A stretch of 18,795 nucleotides of DNA from assembly GCA_001598975.1 (NCBI GenBank), contig BBXU01001086.1, forward strand, positions 1 through 18,795, read 5' to 3'. Positions 8,601 through 18,784 of the stretch are shown here, piece after piece. Numbering within the stretch: position 1 is the first letter of the stretch; the number at the start of each line of letters is the position of its first letter. Made by a program: the position numbers and the translations under genes. The DNA comes from Parachlorella kessleri (Eukaryota > Chlorophyta > Trebouxiophyceae > Chlorellales > Chlorellaceae). The notes beneath the pieces were generated by a model, which saw only the letters and a list, made by a program, of their open reading frames with translations, made no database searches and was not told the DNA's origin.

Positions 8601-9940
8601 GTAACAGAGCCCAAGGAGCAGAGAAAAACCAGACCCTGGGCAGCAACAGATGAGCATACGCTGCACGAGTAATTGCAAGCCAGGGGCTTGGCAGGGCGGC
8701 TGCCCACCAACCTGTCCTCCATCTGCAGGCTAAACTTGTCCTGAAGCAGCTGAGCCACCAGCCCCAGGAGCGCGTCAACTGCCGCTGGCCCATCACAGCC
8801 CGGGTTGTCTGCCACGGCATATTCCAAGTCTGGATAAGAAGGAAAGTGGGGTCCTTGTGTGAGTTACAGTTGCCATCCTTGCCAAGGTACGAGCCCAGCG
8901 GCAGGTCGCAAGACAACTGTCAAGGAGGCCACTCAGAAGCCCTGCTCCGCTCTTGCCATCCGCTTACCAAAGTATAGATGGCAGGGCCAGCCTTGTCGAA
9001 TGATCTCATAGTAGTGGCGGTGCTGCGGCAGCAAATCACTGTACCGGCGCCACAGCTGGCAGTAGGTGGTTGCCATGAAGCGTCGTTTGCCCTCCGGACC
9101 AGACTCCACGGAGAACACCCGTAGCGGCCTGCAAGATGACATCGTCGGGGTTGTGGTGAGGAGACGAGTCATGGTAGGTGTGCTTGCAGGGATTGGTAGC
9201 AACAGGAGACCTCAATCAATGCCATATACACAAACATTTCACCACAAATGTTATTCATAATGTGTCATGGCCCCAACCGTAAGCATATCCCATACTAAAA
9301 AAAACGACTACTCCTGCATGTACCAGGGAGGGGGTTCCCAAGCAGAAGAAACGCGGCAATCATCCAATACTGTAGACTCTATTCACCCAGATCAGGCTTA
9401 CCTGCCAGCCTCTCTTGCATTGTGGTGATCTGCATAGTGAAAGGCAGGCTGCTGCAGTGGGAACGTTTGCCAGTGCAGTTGCTCTCCGCCTGTGGCGCAA
9501 CTTGTGTGAAGACGCGACTGCACGTTCGCCAGGAACCTCAGTATCCGCTCCTCCACATGCTGCAGGCGCTTGCTGTTGTTGTCATAGAAGCTGCGGGCCT
9601 GAAACCCCAGAGGTCTGGCAGCAGACTTAGGCTGCAATGGCAGCCTGTTTACCGCTGCTAGCTCTGCGCTTGCCGCGGCCGGTGTAGCAGCAGCTATTTC
9701 GCGGTTGCTTGGAAGCTCGGCATCGTATGGACCATACTGAGCTCCACGTAGGCTGGCGTGGCTACTAGAGGCGGGCACGGCAGCGGCAGCGCTCTTGCTG
9801 TTGTTGTCCCTGGCTGCTTTCTTTCCTAGCTCGGCAGCGGCGCTCTGCTGCGTTAGTCGAGCTTCCCTGGCCCTCTTTGCTAGGGACTTGACCTTGAGAA
9901 CCGAAGATAGCAGCGAGGTGGAGCCTTCACTGCCATGCAT
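5668..9940 (-). CDS. PRIMPOL: PrimPol, DNA-directed primase-polymerase (archaeo-eukaryotic primase superfamily)
   Basis: PrimPol primes DNA synthesis ahead of lesions so stalled forks can restart; the human enzyme works in nucleus and mitochondria. Exons: 9940-9402, 9128-8968, 8829-8712, 8448-8343, 8096-7922, 7793-7522, 7236-7180, 6899-6715, 6373-5668 (TAA). The frame holds across all junctions, giving 772 aa (human 560). The metal site DLE is at 234-236, K/S/H of KFSRH at 285/287/289, and the third Asp is D339 in VDLGVYTRNR. The zinc finger is C505, H512, C532, C537 with the human spacing of 6, 19 and 4. Residues 1-150 are an extra Ala/Ser-rich, basic N-terminus. The C-terminal 230 residues are Gln-rich and contain an RPA-binding-like acidic helix at 695-710. 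The intron after exon 6 uses a GC donor. Uncertain points: the exon 4 donor (conserved-looking VREL may extend it in phase) and the last exon's end (a GTGAGA donor lies near 5745). Confidence 0.92.
7814..7876. repeat. 27-bp hairpin inside a PrimPol intron
   Basis: 7814-7840 and 7850-7876 are reverse complements with a single mismatch (at 7826), separated by a 9-base loop. The stem can extend a little further with one bulge. It lies in the 128-base intron between PrimPol exons 5 and 6 (7794-7921). It may be a small fold-back element or a structured intron. No function is shown. Confidence 0.85.
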
Positions 9941-10184
9941 GATGCCACTAGAACAGTATTAACGCAACAATCACTTATAACATACTGCGGGAATGGCAGC
10001 GGGCCATATGGACAATAGGCCGGGCTCCTGTCGTTAGTCTAGCAAAAGATAGCGCGCTTGAAATAGCCTGCTCAGCCTGCTGGTGCCAGGGTGGCGTTCA
10101 AGGACTTCCTTCTATCGGAGGTCCTTGCCGCTCACAAGGTCGTCTAGGTAGCTAATAAGTGTCTCCGAGGTGCGGGCAAACTGT
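9941..10184. promoter_or_regulatory. Divergent promoter region, PrimPol / lipase
   Basis: Only 244 bases separate the ATG of PrimPol (minus) from the ATG of the lipase (plus), so both promoters and 5' UTRs must share this stretch or overlap. I see no clear TATA box. An 11-bp imperfect hairpin (10099-10109 with 10117-10127, one mismatch) lies 57 bases before the lipase ATG. Confidence 0.5.
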
Positions 10185-13100
10185 ATGGCGACTGTCTGGC
10201 TCTCGGTTGCGCTCCTCGTGTGCTTGCTGTGCCAGCTGTTGGGCAGGACAGCTGCTCTCCGACCAATCAAGCAGGATGCAGTTCTGACAGATAAGGGGAC
10301 CAGCCCCAGGCTGGGCTACCAGCACAGGACCATGCCAGAGCTGGTGTTGAGCAAGGGGTTCCTCTTGGAGGAGCACTTTGTCACGACAGCCGATGGCTAT
10401 GTCCTTGGGGTGTACCGGATACCACATGGCAGGAACAACAGGTACTGCAACCGGTTGCAACCGGGGTCATACTCAAGCAGCAAAGGCATTGAGCGGACCC
10501 CCCTCCCTGCCCGCCTTGCCGCTTGAACACTTTGCAGTGGTGTCTTGCAGCGTTCATGGTAGCAAGCGGCCGCCAGTGGTGCTGCAACACGGTCTGCTTG
10601 ATAGCAGCGCAGCCTGGGTGCTGAACGACCCCGACCAGAGCCTGGCCTTCCTCCTGGCAGATGCTGGCTTTGACGTGTTCATGGGCAACTCAAGGGGCAA
10701 CGCCTTCAGCAGAAACCATACAGGTGAGCATTGGGAGGTTGTAGTGCAGGGGTTTGGAGTAGTATGACACCGGCAGCGGCAGGTTGACAGTTGCTGGCTT
10801 GTATGCAAGTCCCAGGAGCTGATGGGGCATTCTCAGTCTGTCGTGGTTACCTGTAGCATGGAAGTCAGCGTGTCTGCGGGCCAAGCCACGAGCTAATCAT
10901 CACAAGGGTAAGGCACACTATAGTGGAAACTTTCCTGGGCGCAGGTATCGACCCCAGCACCGCTGCATTCTGGGACTTCACCTGGGATGATATGGCTGCC
11001 TACGACATACCAGCCTTGGTTGGCTTCGCTCTTGAGCAGACAGGCTACCAGCAGCTTGTCTATGTGGGCCACTCCCAGGTGGGTTGCCTAGTCCCCAAGC
11101 AAGCCATGGCTTGGTGTGCATGTCAGCGTGCTGGGATGAGGTTGTGAGCAACCACCGCACGGAGGCTTACTCCAGCACCTGGCTGCAGGCGACTGATTAT
11201 TACTTGGGACAGCCTCTCATCCCTTGCATGCCTTGGGCACCCTGCAGGGGACAACCCAAATGTTTGCGGCCCTCAGCAGCAGCGCAGAGCTGCGCGGGCG
11301 AGTCTCCCTGGCTGCCATGCTGGCCCCTGCTGTGTACATGCGGTTCATCAGCAGCGTGCCCATGGTCACACTGGCCAACATCCAGCTGGACCGGGTGAGG
11401 AGGCAGGAGGACAAGTGCTGCCTGTCGGGGTGCCCTGGGGAGGTTGGTAATGTAGGAGTTGCCTGGCGGTGAGCGACAGCCAGGCTTGGGCAACGTCCAT
11501 GGTGTCTAAGCCCACATTCTGGGTCACAATGCTTATTATCCGCTGTGATTTCTCACTCCACCATGCTTCACGTGTCGCTCCATAGACGCCTCTTCGTGCA
11601 AAGTGCTCCATCGCGTCTGGCAGACTTGCCTTGTTCATGTGATGCAGCTGTTTGACCTGCTGGGTCCGCCAGAGTTCCTCCCCTCCCGCCGGACCACCGC
11701 GGACCTGTTTGGGGAGATCTGCAAGACGTCGCCCGACATGTGCGTCAGCGTGCTCACCGCCATCGCGGGGTTCAACGGCAAGAACATCAACATGACGCGG
11801 ATGCCGGACTATGTGGAGTACGCACCCTCAGGTGGGCAACCCATTGAAGTTTGGGAAACTTCTTGTTGAGCCGAGCCCATGACCCCACTCGCTAGCCGGA
11901 CACTTGTTAGCATGATTGGGCAGGTAGTGCGAACAGGGAGTGAGAGCTGAGCTGATCGAACAGGACTGGATGCAGAACGCGCCTGAGTCTCTCCTGAGTT
12001 CTGAGCTAGTAGTTCTCTCTACTACTTATTGACCCCTTGGGCGCGAGTGGTGGCCCGACTGAGTGGTGTGCCCCTCTCTAAGCCCCCCATGCCTGCCCCC
12101 ATGGTCTTCACTGCTTTCTAGCTGGCACTTGAGGCGTTTGTGCACCAGGGCTCCAGAGAAGGCTTGGTTTGCCCTGATGCCTGTGTGGGCACCGTACCCG
12201 CAACGCGTTTCCTGGCTCTAGGGACAAGCGTGAAGAACATGGCCAAGTGGGCACAGGCCATTCGGAAGTCGCGGGAGCAGGCGCAGCCCCTGTTTCAGAA
12301 GTATGACTACGGAAGCGCATGCCACACGCGCCTGTGGCTGCCCAGGAACTGCAACCGCAGGTGGGAGGGCTGTGGGGACTGGGCTTCAGCAAGCACAGCA
12401 TGAGAAGGAGGGAGCACCGTGGCAAGTGGGCAAATACAGTTGTTGCAAGCAGCCCAGTCAGGGTGCCAGCCAGTGTTGGAGGTTGCCAACAGCTGCACCC
12501 AGCCACTCAGCCAACCAAGGGTGTTTGGGGTGCTGCTGCAACTGTGGTCCCGCATTCTTCCTGTGGTATGAACTTCATGCACTGCAAGGTAGTTCTTGGG
12601 GTGCAGGACAAGCTGAAGGCAGGGAATGGATGGGGGCCAGTCACCTGGGATGGGCGGATGTGCTTGCAGGGTGTACGGGTCCGATGAGCCGCCATCATAC
12701 AACCTCACTGCCATTGATACGCCTGTGGCGATTTTCCTCGGTAGGTGGTGCGCTTCTGTGCTCCATTCCCCGATCTCCTAATCCCAAGGGTCAATTTGCC
12801 TTGTAGTCCGTTTTGAAAGCTGCTCTCCGGCATAGGACACTTGCCGACCACCCGGTGGCCGCTGGCTTTGCGTCGCTGGCTTGCCAGATCTAGCATGCTG
12901 CCAAATAGGTTGAGGAGTATAATTCTTGCAGAGTCAACAGCCCGGCTTCGCCTAGAGTCAGCGGTGTGTGCACACATCGTGCTGCTGCTAGCCTGGTACA
13001 CTCAGCCCTGGCTACTGCAGGCGGCCAGGACAAGCTAGCGACCCCACTGGATGTGGAAGCCTTGTTGGAGGTACTGCCCCCTCATACAGTTGTACACTCG

Positions 13101-13497
13101 CAGGTCAGTTGAATTTACGATCCCTGCCATTGCGGGTCATTTCATGAGCGCAAGTCATGTGCGGGAGTGCGTTCTACCAGAGGGATACTGCAACCTGCTC
13201 GCAGATCAGTCAGATTGGACAGTGAAGGTCAGTGCCCTGCGGTGCCTGGAAACGCACACGGGGCGTAGGACACACTTGCAATGCAGAAGTGGATCGCAGT
13301 CAGCCATGTCTGGCAAGCACGACCGGGACGACTGCGTGGTATGTGTGCAGGTTGAGCCCAACTATGAGCACCTGGACTTCACGTGGGGCATCACTGCTGC
13401 GCGCAAGATATACCGGCCGCTGCTGAAGCTGCTGCAGCAACACCAACCCCAGCCTCGGACAGAGTTAGTGCTTGACCCCATACCCGGGCTGAACTAG
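10185..13497 (+). CDS. Acid lipase / triacylglycerol lipase, alpha-beta hydrolase (lysosomal acid lipase family)
   Basis: Exons: 10185-10441, 10551-10723, 10945-11078, 11248-11394, 11648-11831, 12222-12360, 12670-12740, 13021-13103, 13351-13497 (TAG). All junctions keep phase, giving 444 aa, slightly longer than human LIPA (399). The start at 10185 begins a signal peptide ([20 protein letters not shown]). The family's N-terminal lid-side motif [15 protein letters not shown] follows, then the oxyanion loop HGLLDSS. The nucleophile is S187 in GHSQGT, the motif being joined across the exon 3/4 border. The acid is D372 (GGQDKLA) and the base H403 ([10 protein letters not shown]). Sequons at N84, N141, N285 and N356 fit passage through the secretory pathway. 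It should hydrolyse neutral lipids or sterol esters in a vacuole or outside the cell; the substrate is inferred from family only. It is transcribed away from PrimPol. Confidence 0.93.
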
Positions 13498-14198
13498 GAT
13501 ACGAACCGGCACAATGTAGATACGCCCTGTACGTTACACTTGATGGAGCTACGCCCTTTGCATACAATGTACGTATACTACCGTCAGGGGGGTGTACAAC
13601 GACAGTTTTTGGTCTGCTTGCTAATTAAATTGTGGTCGGCTTGCTGTGCGACGGCACGTCCCTTCCAAACGTTGACCACAAGGGGATCCTGTCAGTGTAC
13701 CTCCCCATTTTTGAAGCATTGTTTATAAACGTGTACTTGTAGTATGTACTATTAGGTCGTCTTGCTCAGTTTCATATCAAATTCGTCAAGGTGGCTTAGT
13801 CAGAGGTCCTTACAGCCCCATTGTGTCCGTCCGTTCTTGATGTGTTTGATGTTGCAGAGTGTTTGAGTTAGTGTGCGGCTGAGAGCGCTGTCCGCATGCA
13901 TTTATCAGGTCAGGCTGAGTCATGCAAGTGTTGTTGGGGCATCAAGATTGGATTGTTTGTGCACAGTTTACTGTAAGCTGCCCGGGTGGATCTGCCTGTC
14001 CATCAGGGGTCCAGGTTCCAATTCCGCAAGGCTACGGTATTTCGCGGAAACCCCTGCCAGGTCACCTCGTTGAGTCATTACGTCCACCCCTTGCACCACT
14101 CAAGATTTGCAATGGTTTAATGTTCTTAGATGCGCATAGCCTTTGCCACGCTGGTGACGACGTAGGGTGCCGTCAGTGCCAGCGCTGCTAGCCCAGTG
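13498..14198. promoter_or_regulatory. Spacer between lipase and PP2C genes (3' UTR and promoter)
   Basis: This 701-base stretch lies between tandem plus-strand genes. A TATAAA occurs at 13724-13729, about 470 bases before the PP2C ATG, and a TGTAA at 13972-13976, 475 bases after the lipase stop. If TGTAA is the lipase poly(A) signal, the TATA motif would lie inside its 3' UTR, so at most one assignment is likely right. No gene is visible. Confidence 0.3.
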
Positions 14199-16758
14199 AT
14201 GGGAAACTCTGCAACGAAGGACAAGGGCGCAAAAGTTGATAAAAAGCAGCTTAAGCTAGAGAAGAAATATGGACTCGAGAGCGGAAGTGCAGCAAGGTTT
14301 GCCACTCTACATGATTGTTAGGAGTTGGGGCCCACGCTGGGTCCTTGTGATGATTTGCTCTCCGCTGACTTTGTTGCATGTGAAACCTCGCGCAGCTCGG
14401 ACGCTCGAGTGAAAGCGGGGTGGGCCACGCTACGGGGGAAGCGGCCATATCAAGAAGATGTCGTATACTGTTCCTTCGACAAATCGTGCGATGGCCGAGA
14501 AGTGGGCTGCTTCGGTGTATTTGACGGTGAGTGCCTGGAAGCTTGGAGCTTATGACCTTGCTCAGGGTCTCAGCTTTGTGTTCAGAAGCTGCACACTCCG
14601 CTTGGCAAACTGTAGGCACACAGCGCCAGGCATATGCACCTACATTTGCGTTTGGTTTGTGGAGTCCATTCGGCCCTTACGCCAAGAAAACAAACACAGT
14701 CAGTTTGAGGTGCAGGTCACGGGGGCCAACGAGCGTCAAAGTATGTAGCAGAACATTTGTACAAAAACCTGTTGCGACAAGACAGCTTTAGAAGCAATGT
14801 GTTCAAGGCTGTAGGTAGGTTTGCAAGGGCTTGTACAACGTCGTTTATTGGAAGCACCCGGACGCGAACTGCACATGGTGTCTGAGCAGCTGTTGATGCG
14901 ACCATCACCAAGCTGTTGGTATAGGTGTTCTCCTTGGAGGCTGGCGTAGTTCATCCTGTCGGAACCACAGTATGCAAGTTCTGGTGTCGGATCTCCCTAG
15001 ACAGCCGCATGGGTCCTTTCAAGCATGCACGTCGGCTTTGCTATCCTTCCAAGGCAGGCAGGGTCGTTGCTTTCCCGCAGCTTGTTTGATTTGCTGCTTG
15101 GTACCCCTGCCACCTCCAGCTCATACTACCTTCTCACCCACACATGGCTTACGCATGCTACCGCAGAGGACGCCTACCTAGCAACTGACCAGGACTATGT
15201 AGACCTAGACACAGAGTCCCGGCAGGACGACGGCACAACGGCGGTGACAGCAGCCCTTGTGGGGCAGCGGCTGATCATGGCGCATGTGGGCGACTCACGG
15301 GCGGTTCTCTGTGAGGGCGGCGTAGGTGCGTCTTCAAAATGGACATATAGATGCCAGGAGAGGGAGGGGATCGCTTGCCTGGTGGCCTGGTAGTGTGAGG
15401 ACTGGCTGATGCTGGTAAGGGTTGGGGGCATCAGACACACGTGCGGTGTGTGTGGCATTGGAAGCTGGCTGGCATATGTTGCACTTCGCCGCTGTGCCTA
15501 CTTGGCACCGTGTGTAGTGGTGATGACAGATGGTCCACTGGCAGCTGGGGACAGGTAGGGCTTGAGGTGAGGAATGCGCTAGGGCTTGCCTGCTTGTCTG
15601 CGCAGGCTTACTCAATCCACCTTGCGCATGTGAACAGATCTTCCTTGCCTTGACTCGCCCACGGTGCCCTGCACTGACGATTGCAGCCATCCCGCTCACC
15701 GAGGACCATAAACCCGATAGGGCTGACGAGCGGGACCGGGTGGAAAGCAAGGGCGGCACGGTGGTGTGGGCGGGCACATGGCGAGTCTCAGGAGTGCTGG
15801 CGGTGTCACGCAGCTTTGGGAACCGCATGATGAAGCACCTGATCATCCCGCACCCGGAGATCAGGGAAGACATCCTGCACGGGGGTGAGCCAGGCAGCGC
15901 CGGGCCAGGTGGCATGCTGCTTGGCATAGTCTGGTGGGGGGTTGGGCTGGGAATGTGGAAGTGTCGGAATGGAATGTTAAGTTGCGGCTGGCAGCGAAGA
16001 GGGACCTGGGGCTAGGCAGCGGTGTTGGTGCCGGGTGTGTGTGTGTGTGCGTTGCCAAGTGCTGCTATGCTGGAATGGATGTAGGCAAGCTTTGTAGCTC
16101 CTGCAGTGATAAGAGAGCCCAGGGGCTCGCGAGCTTGGGAAGCCGAGCCCGCTCATATCCGAAGGGGTTTTTGCTTGCTGCTGAGGGCAGTCGGCCGGAG
16201 AGGCGCTTGCGCCCGTCCTTGCTTGGCCAGCAGCAAGTGGTCAGGGTGTGGATGTCTGCTGCCCACTGCCGCAGCCAACTCCATGGTCATACTTGCGTCT
16301 GACGGGATGTGGGACGTGATCAGCAACCAGCAGGCCCTGGACATTGCGCGGCATTTTGGCAGCCCGGAGCATGCAGCGCGGGCGCTGGTGACGGAAGCGT
16401 ACGTGCGGGGGTCGCAGGTGCGCTCGTGTTGGACTGGCTGGGGGTACGGCTGGGTACTGCATGGCATAGAGGTGGGCAAGCTGTGGATGACATGCTGGAG
16501 CCTCTACCATGTGGCACTTGTGGCGTCAAAGCAAGGACTTCTGTCCTCCATGTCTTTGGAACTGCCGTAGGCTGGCCCCCAGGGCTGCAACCCAGAAGGA
16601 GTTGTGAGCAGTAGGGTATCGCAGTCGCAGCTACGCACGATGACAGCGCCCCTTCAGCAGGGGTGTAACATGGTCTTTGGCTGGTTGCTGGTGTGCAGGA
16701 TAACATCAGCTGTATATGTGTCTTCTTCAGTTTCCCGCGTGTGAGCTCAGAGCTGTGA
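14199..16758 (+). CDS. PP2C-type protein phosphatase (PPM family) with putative N-myristoylation site
   Basis: A Mg/Mn-dependent Ser/Thr phosphatase. Exons: 14199-14296, 14396-14526, 14716-14814, 15167-15325, 15687-15884, 16275-16417, 16699-16758 (TGA). Every junction is in phase, giving 295 aa, a bare catalytic domain. Family motifs in order: GWATLRGKRPYQED (metal ligands E53, D54), VFDGHGG (D76), DDGTTA (130-135), HVGDSRAVL (D152), LTEDHKPDRADE, VSRSFGNRMMK, ASDGMWDV (D238) and DNISC (D277). The metal ligands all appear present. FGN replaces the commoner FGD, as also occurs in some plant PP2Cs. Residues 1-33 start MGNSATKDKG, a classic myristoylation start, followed by a lysine-rich segment, which suggests membrane attachment. 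The exon 1 donor (AG|GTTTGC) is the weakest border, but phase and the next exon agree. The substrate is unknown. Confidence 0.93.
16035..16049. repeat. (GT)n microsatellite in PP2C intron 5
   Basis: Fifteen bases of alternating G and T within the intron 15885-16274. A short dinucleotide repeat of no evident function. Confidence 0.8.
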
Positions 16759-17742
16759 CCCAAGCAGCCGCCAGCCGGCCATGCAGAAAGACGTCAGGCA
16801 GGCTGTGGGAGGGTGGGTCTGTATTGGCCTCGTGCTGCTGTGCCTGCTGCCTTTCTTGGTTGTGTGAAGCCTGCAAGGAAAGACGCCCTGACCTAACGTA
16901 TGTTTACTCACGCTGGCGGAGCTTGACATGAGCTAGGGGCACCAGTGGTCTGCCCTGTCATCACTGGTGGAATTGCGGGGTTTTACAGCGCCCGGAGGTT
17001 TTGCTTAGGCCAGGAGGCTGAGACCACCGCCATGTTGCCATAATGAGCCGTGCTTGGCGTGATGCCTAGGCAGGCAGCCTAGGCAGCTAGGTGGGTGATG
17101 ACCGGCTTCAGGAGCACTGCACCCTGGTTCTTCTGGCTGCATGCGGAGTTGTGTAAGGCACGGCCTCAGTTTTCCTCGGCAGCAGGAGGGCCGCAGCAGC
17201 TGGCTTGGCAAGCCTGTGCCTCCATGCTTTGTTGCTATATGTGTACTGCTTCCCTATCCTACTGTGCCGCGTACTGCTAAATTTTATCATGATACAGATG
17301 TAGGGCTATGCTCTGCCAGTGTGCGGTGTTTGTGAGAGCCTGGTACTTCATCTTTTGACAGTGGCAAGGATTACCGATTGCAACCGGCTGACATGAGTGC
17401 AACTCTCTGCTACCTGGAAGTGCGGCGTACAGCTGGCAAGACAGCAGCACAAATGCAGGTCCCAGCACTCCCTCTCTTGAGCTATAGATTTTGTACAGGA
17501 TGTGCAAGAGAGTGCTCCCTGCTATGTCCCTGGGGTCCTTGGCCAGGCCTACCCATGGCCTTACGGTATGGCTTTTTGCGGGGTCCAGCACGCCTGGACA
17601 CGCTGAGCACGGGGAGCATGGCGAGGATAAGCCAAAGGCTCTGGCCACTGGCAGTTGAGCGCTCACTTCAGAGTATCTCCCGGCTGTTGGCTTCATCCTC
17701 CTGCGTCCAGCATTTCATAAATCTTACCTCGCTGTCTTTGCA
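16759..17742. other. PP2C 3' UTR and spacer
   Basis: Nearly 1 kb with no supported gene. A TGTAA at 17152-17156 is a candidate poly(A) signal for the PP2C transcript, about 400 bases after the stop. CCTAGG-containing short repeats lie near 17064-17090. The long open frames on both strands here lack any family resemblance or splice support. Confidence 0.35.
17152..17156 (+). terminator. Possible TGTAA poly(A) signal of the PP2C gene
   Basis: It matches the green-algal TGTAA polyadenylation motif and lies 394 bases past the PP2C stop. The motif is short, so this is a weak call. Confidence 0.3.
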
Positions 17743-17967
17743 ATGACTCTCGCCGCCACCGCCATAGTTCTCACGTTCGCAGCAGCTGTGCCATCTAAAA
17801 GAGACCTCTGGACGAGGGCTTTCCAAACACGCACAGCCAAGAAAGTCAGGTGAGCACCACGGACTTCACGACGAAGACCGCAAGTCACTGCTCAAAGCAC
17901 CTGCAGGAAAGTTGAACTGGTGCCAAAGGAAGTGGCCAGTACGGAGCACGACCGGACCTACTTGTAA
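17743..17967 (+). CDS. Candidate 55-aa membrane microprotein, two exons
   Basis: Exon 1 is 17743-17849 (ATG, donor GTCAG|GTGAGC) and exon 2 is 17907-17967 (after acceptor CCTGCAG, ending TAA). Joining them keeps frame and gives 55 aa. Residues 1-17 (MTLAATAIVLTFAAAVP) are hydrophobic, a possible membrane anchor or uncleaved signal. A basic stretch follows (KRDLWTRAFQTRTAKKVRK), then a charged tail ending DRTYL. An in-frame TGA at 17656-17658 lies upstream with no ATG between, which supports this start. TGTAA overlaps the stop. I recognise no family. The intron would be 57 bases, much shorter than the others in the window (99-390), which is the main reason for doubt. Without splicing, the frame closes at TGA immediately after the donor. 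Confidence 0.4.
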
Positions 17968-18784
17968 TTTGTCGGGATAACTATGGCTGAGTAAGCCTGA
18001 CATGGCTTGGAACGTTCTTCTGCATGCAGGCCTTCCCCAGCAAAGCGCTGAGGCTGCCTTTTGGCATGACGTGGACAAGTATGTGAGGAATGATTGTGCG
18101 ACAATGAAGGGCATCTCTACAAGTGAGGCAGCACAAGATCAGCGGGACTGTTATTGCACAGATGTGTGCCTATTGAGCTCTACAAATCTCCTCAACGCGG
18201 TTTTCTACCTGATTTATTTCTGGCGAGGCCTGACGCCTCTTTTCTTTTCTGCTAAATTATCTTCTCGGTGGATGCTACTGGCTCCATATTATTCCTTCAG
18301 TTCTGCCAGGGTTGTTGGGCCTTGAAGGCCCGTACCCAAGCCTGCTAAACTTGTACTGGCCACTCGGCTGCTAGCTCCTTCTGTCAGTTAGAATTGGGCG
18401 TGCGTTATTGGTTTCGTTGATGCGGTCTACTGTTCCATATTCATCGCTTCTATGGTGCTTAACCAAGCACTTCTTGTTGCCCAAGGCTGGCTGAGCCGGC
18501 CGCGATACTTTGGCACTTAAGCTGTAACCACACATGGCGGAGGTTTGAAGTGTAGTAGGCAAACCTGTGTGTCAGCCCATCATGTACCCATGGCTGTGAT
18601 AAGTACCCCCTGGCAGCACCCCCTGCTACTTCTGCCTACCCATGCACCGAGATTACTCTGCAGCAGTACCGCTCACAGTTGCCAAAGCTACCAACTGCCT
18701 GTCTCGAACTGCCCTTGCCAAGAAGGAGGGCGCCAGCCCCCTTGCCTGGTTCCTTAATGAACGTGCCCAACCTGGAAGAAAGAC
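17968..18784. other. 3' terminal stretch with no supported gene
   Basis: An open frame at 18002-18325 (+) contains a protein-like start (QQSAEAAFWHDVDKYV) after a CATGCAG acceptor-like site. Its second half is not protein-like and I find no partner exon. A TGTAA lies at 18523-18527. I see no RNA gene or mobile element. Confidence 0.35.

Noticed and set aside
7822..8916. Longest open frame in the window, 364 codons on the minus strand
   Set aside because: It runs through PrimPol exons 3-5 in a wrong frame and through the introns between them. The true exons in another frame carry the conserved primase motifs.
10446..10459. Perfect 14-base palindrome in lipase intron 1
   Set aside because: It is short and part of a small local repeat of the GCAACCGG unit. 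It could be a protein site, but nothing else supports that.
17277..17696. 139-codon minus-strand open frame
   Set aside because: It has no recognisable motif, no splice support and no flanking signals. Chance frames of this size are common in GC-rich DNA.
18002..18325. 107-codon plus-strand open frame whose start looks protein-like
   Set aside because: Its second half is not protein-like, and the phase after the possible acceptor does not join to the exon at 17743-17849. No partner exon was found.
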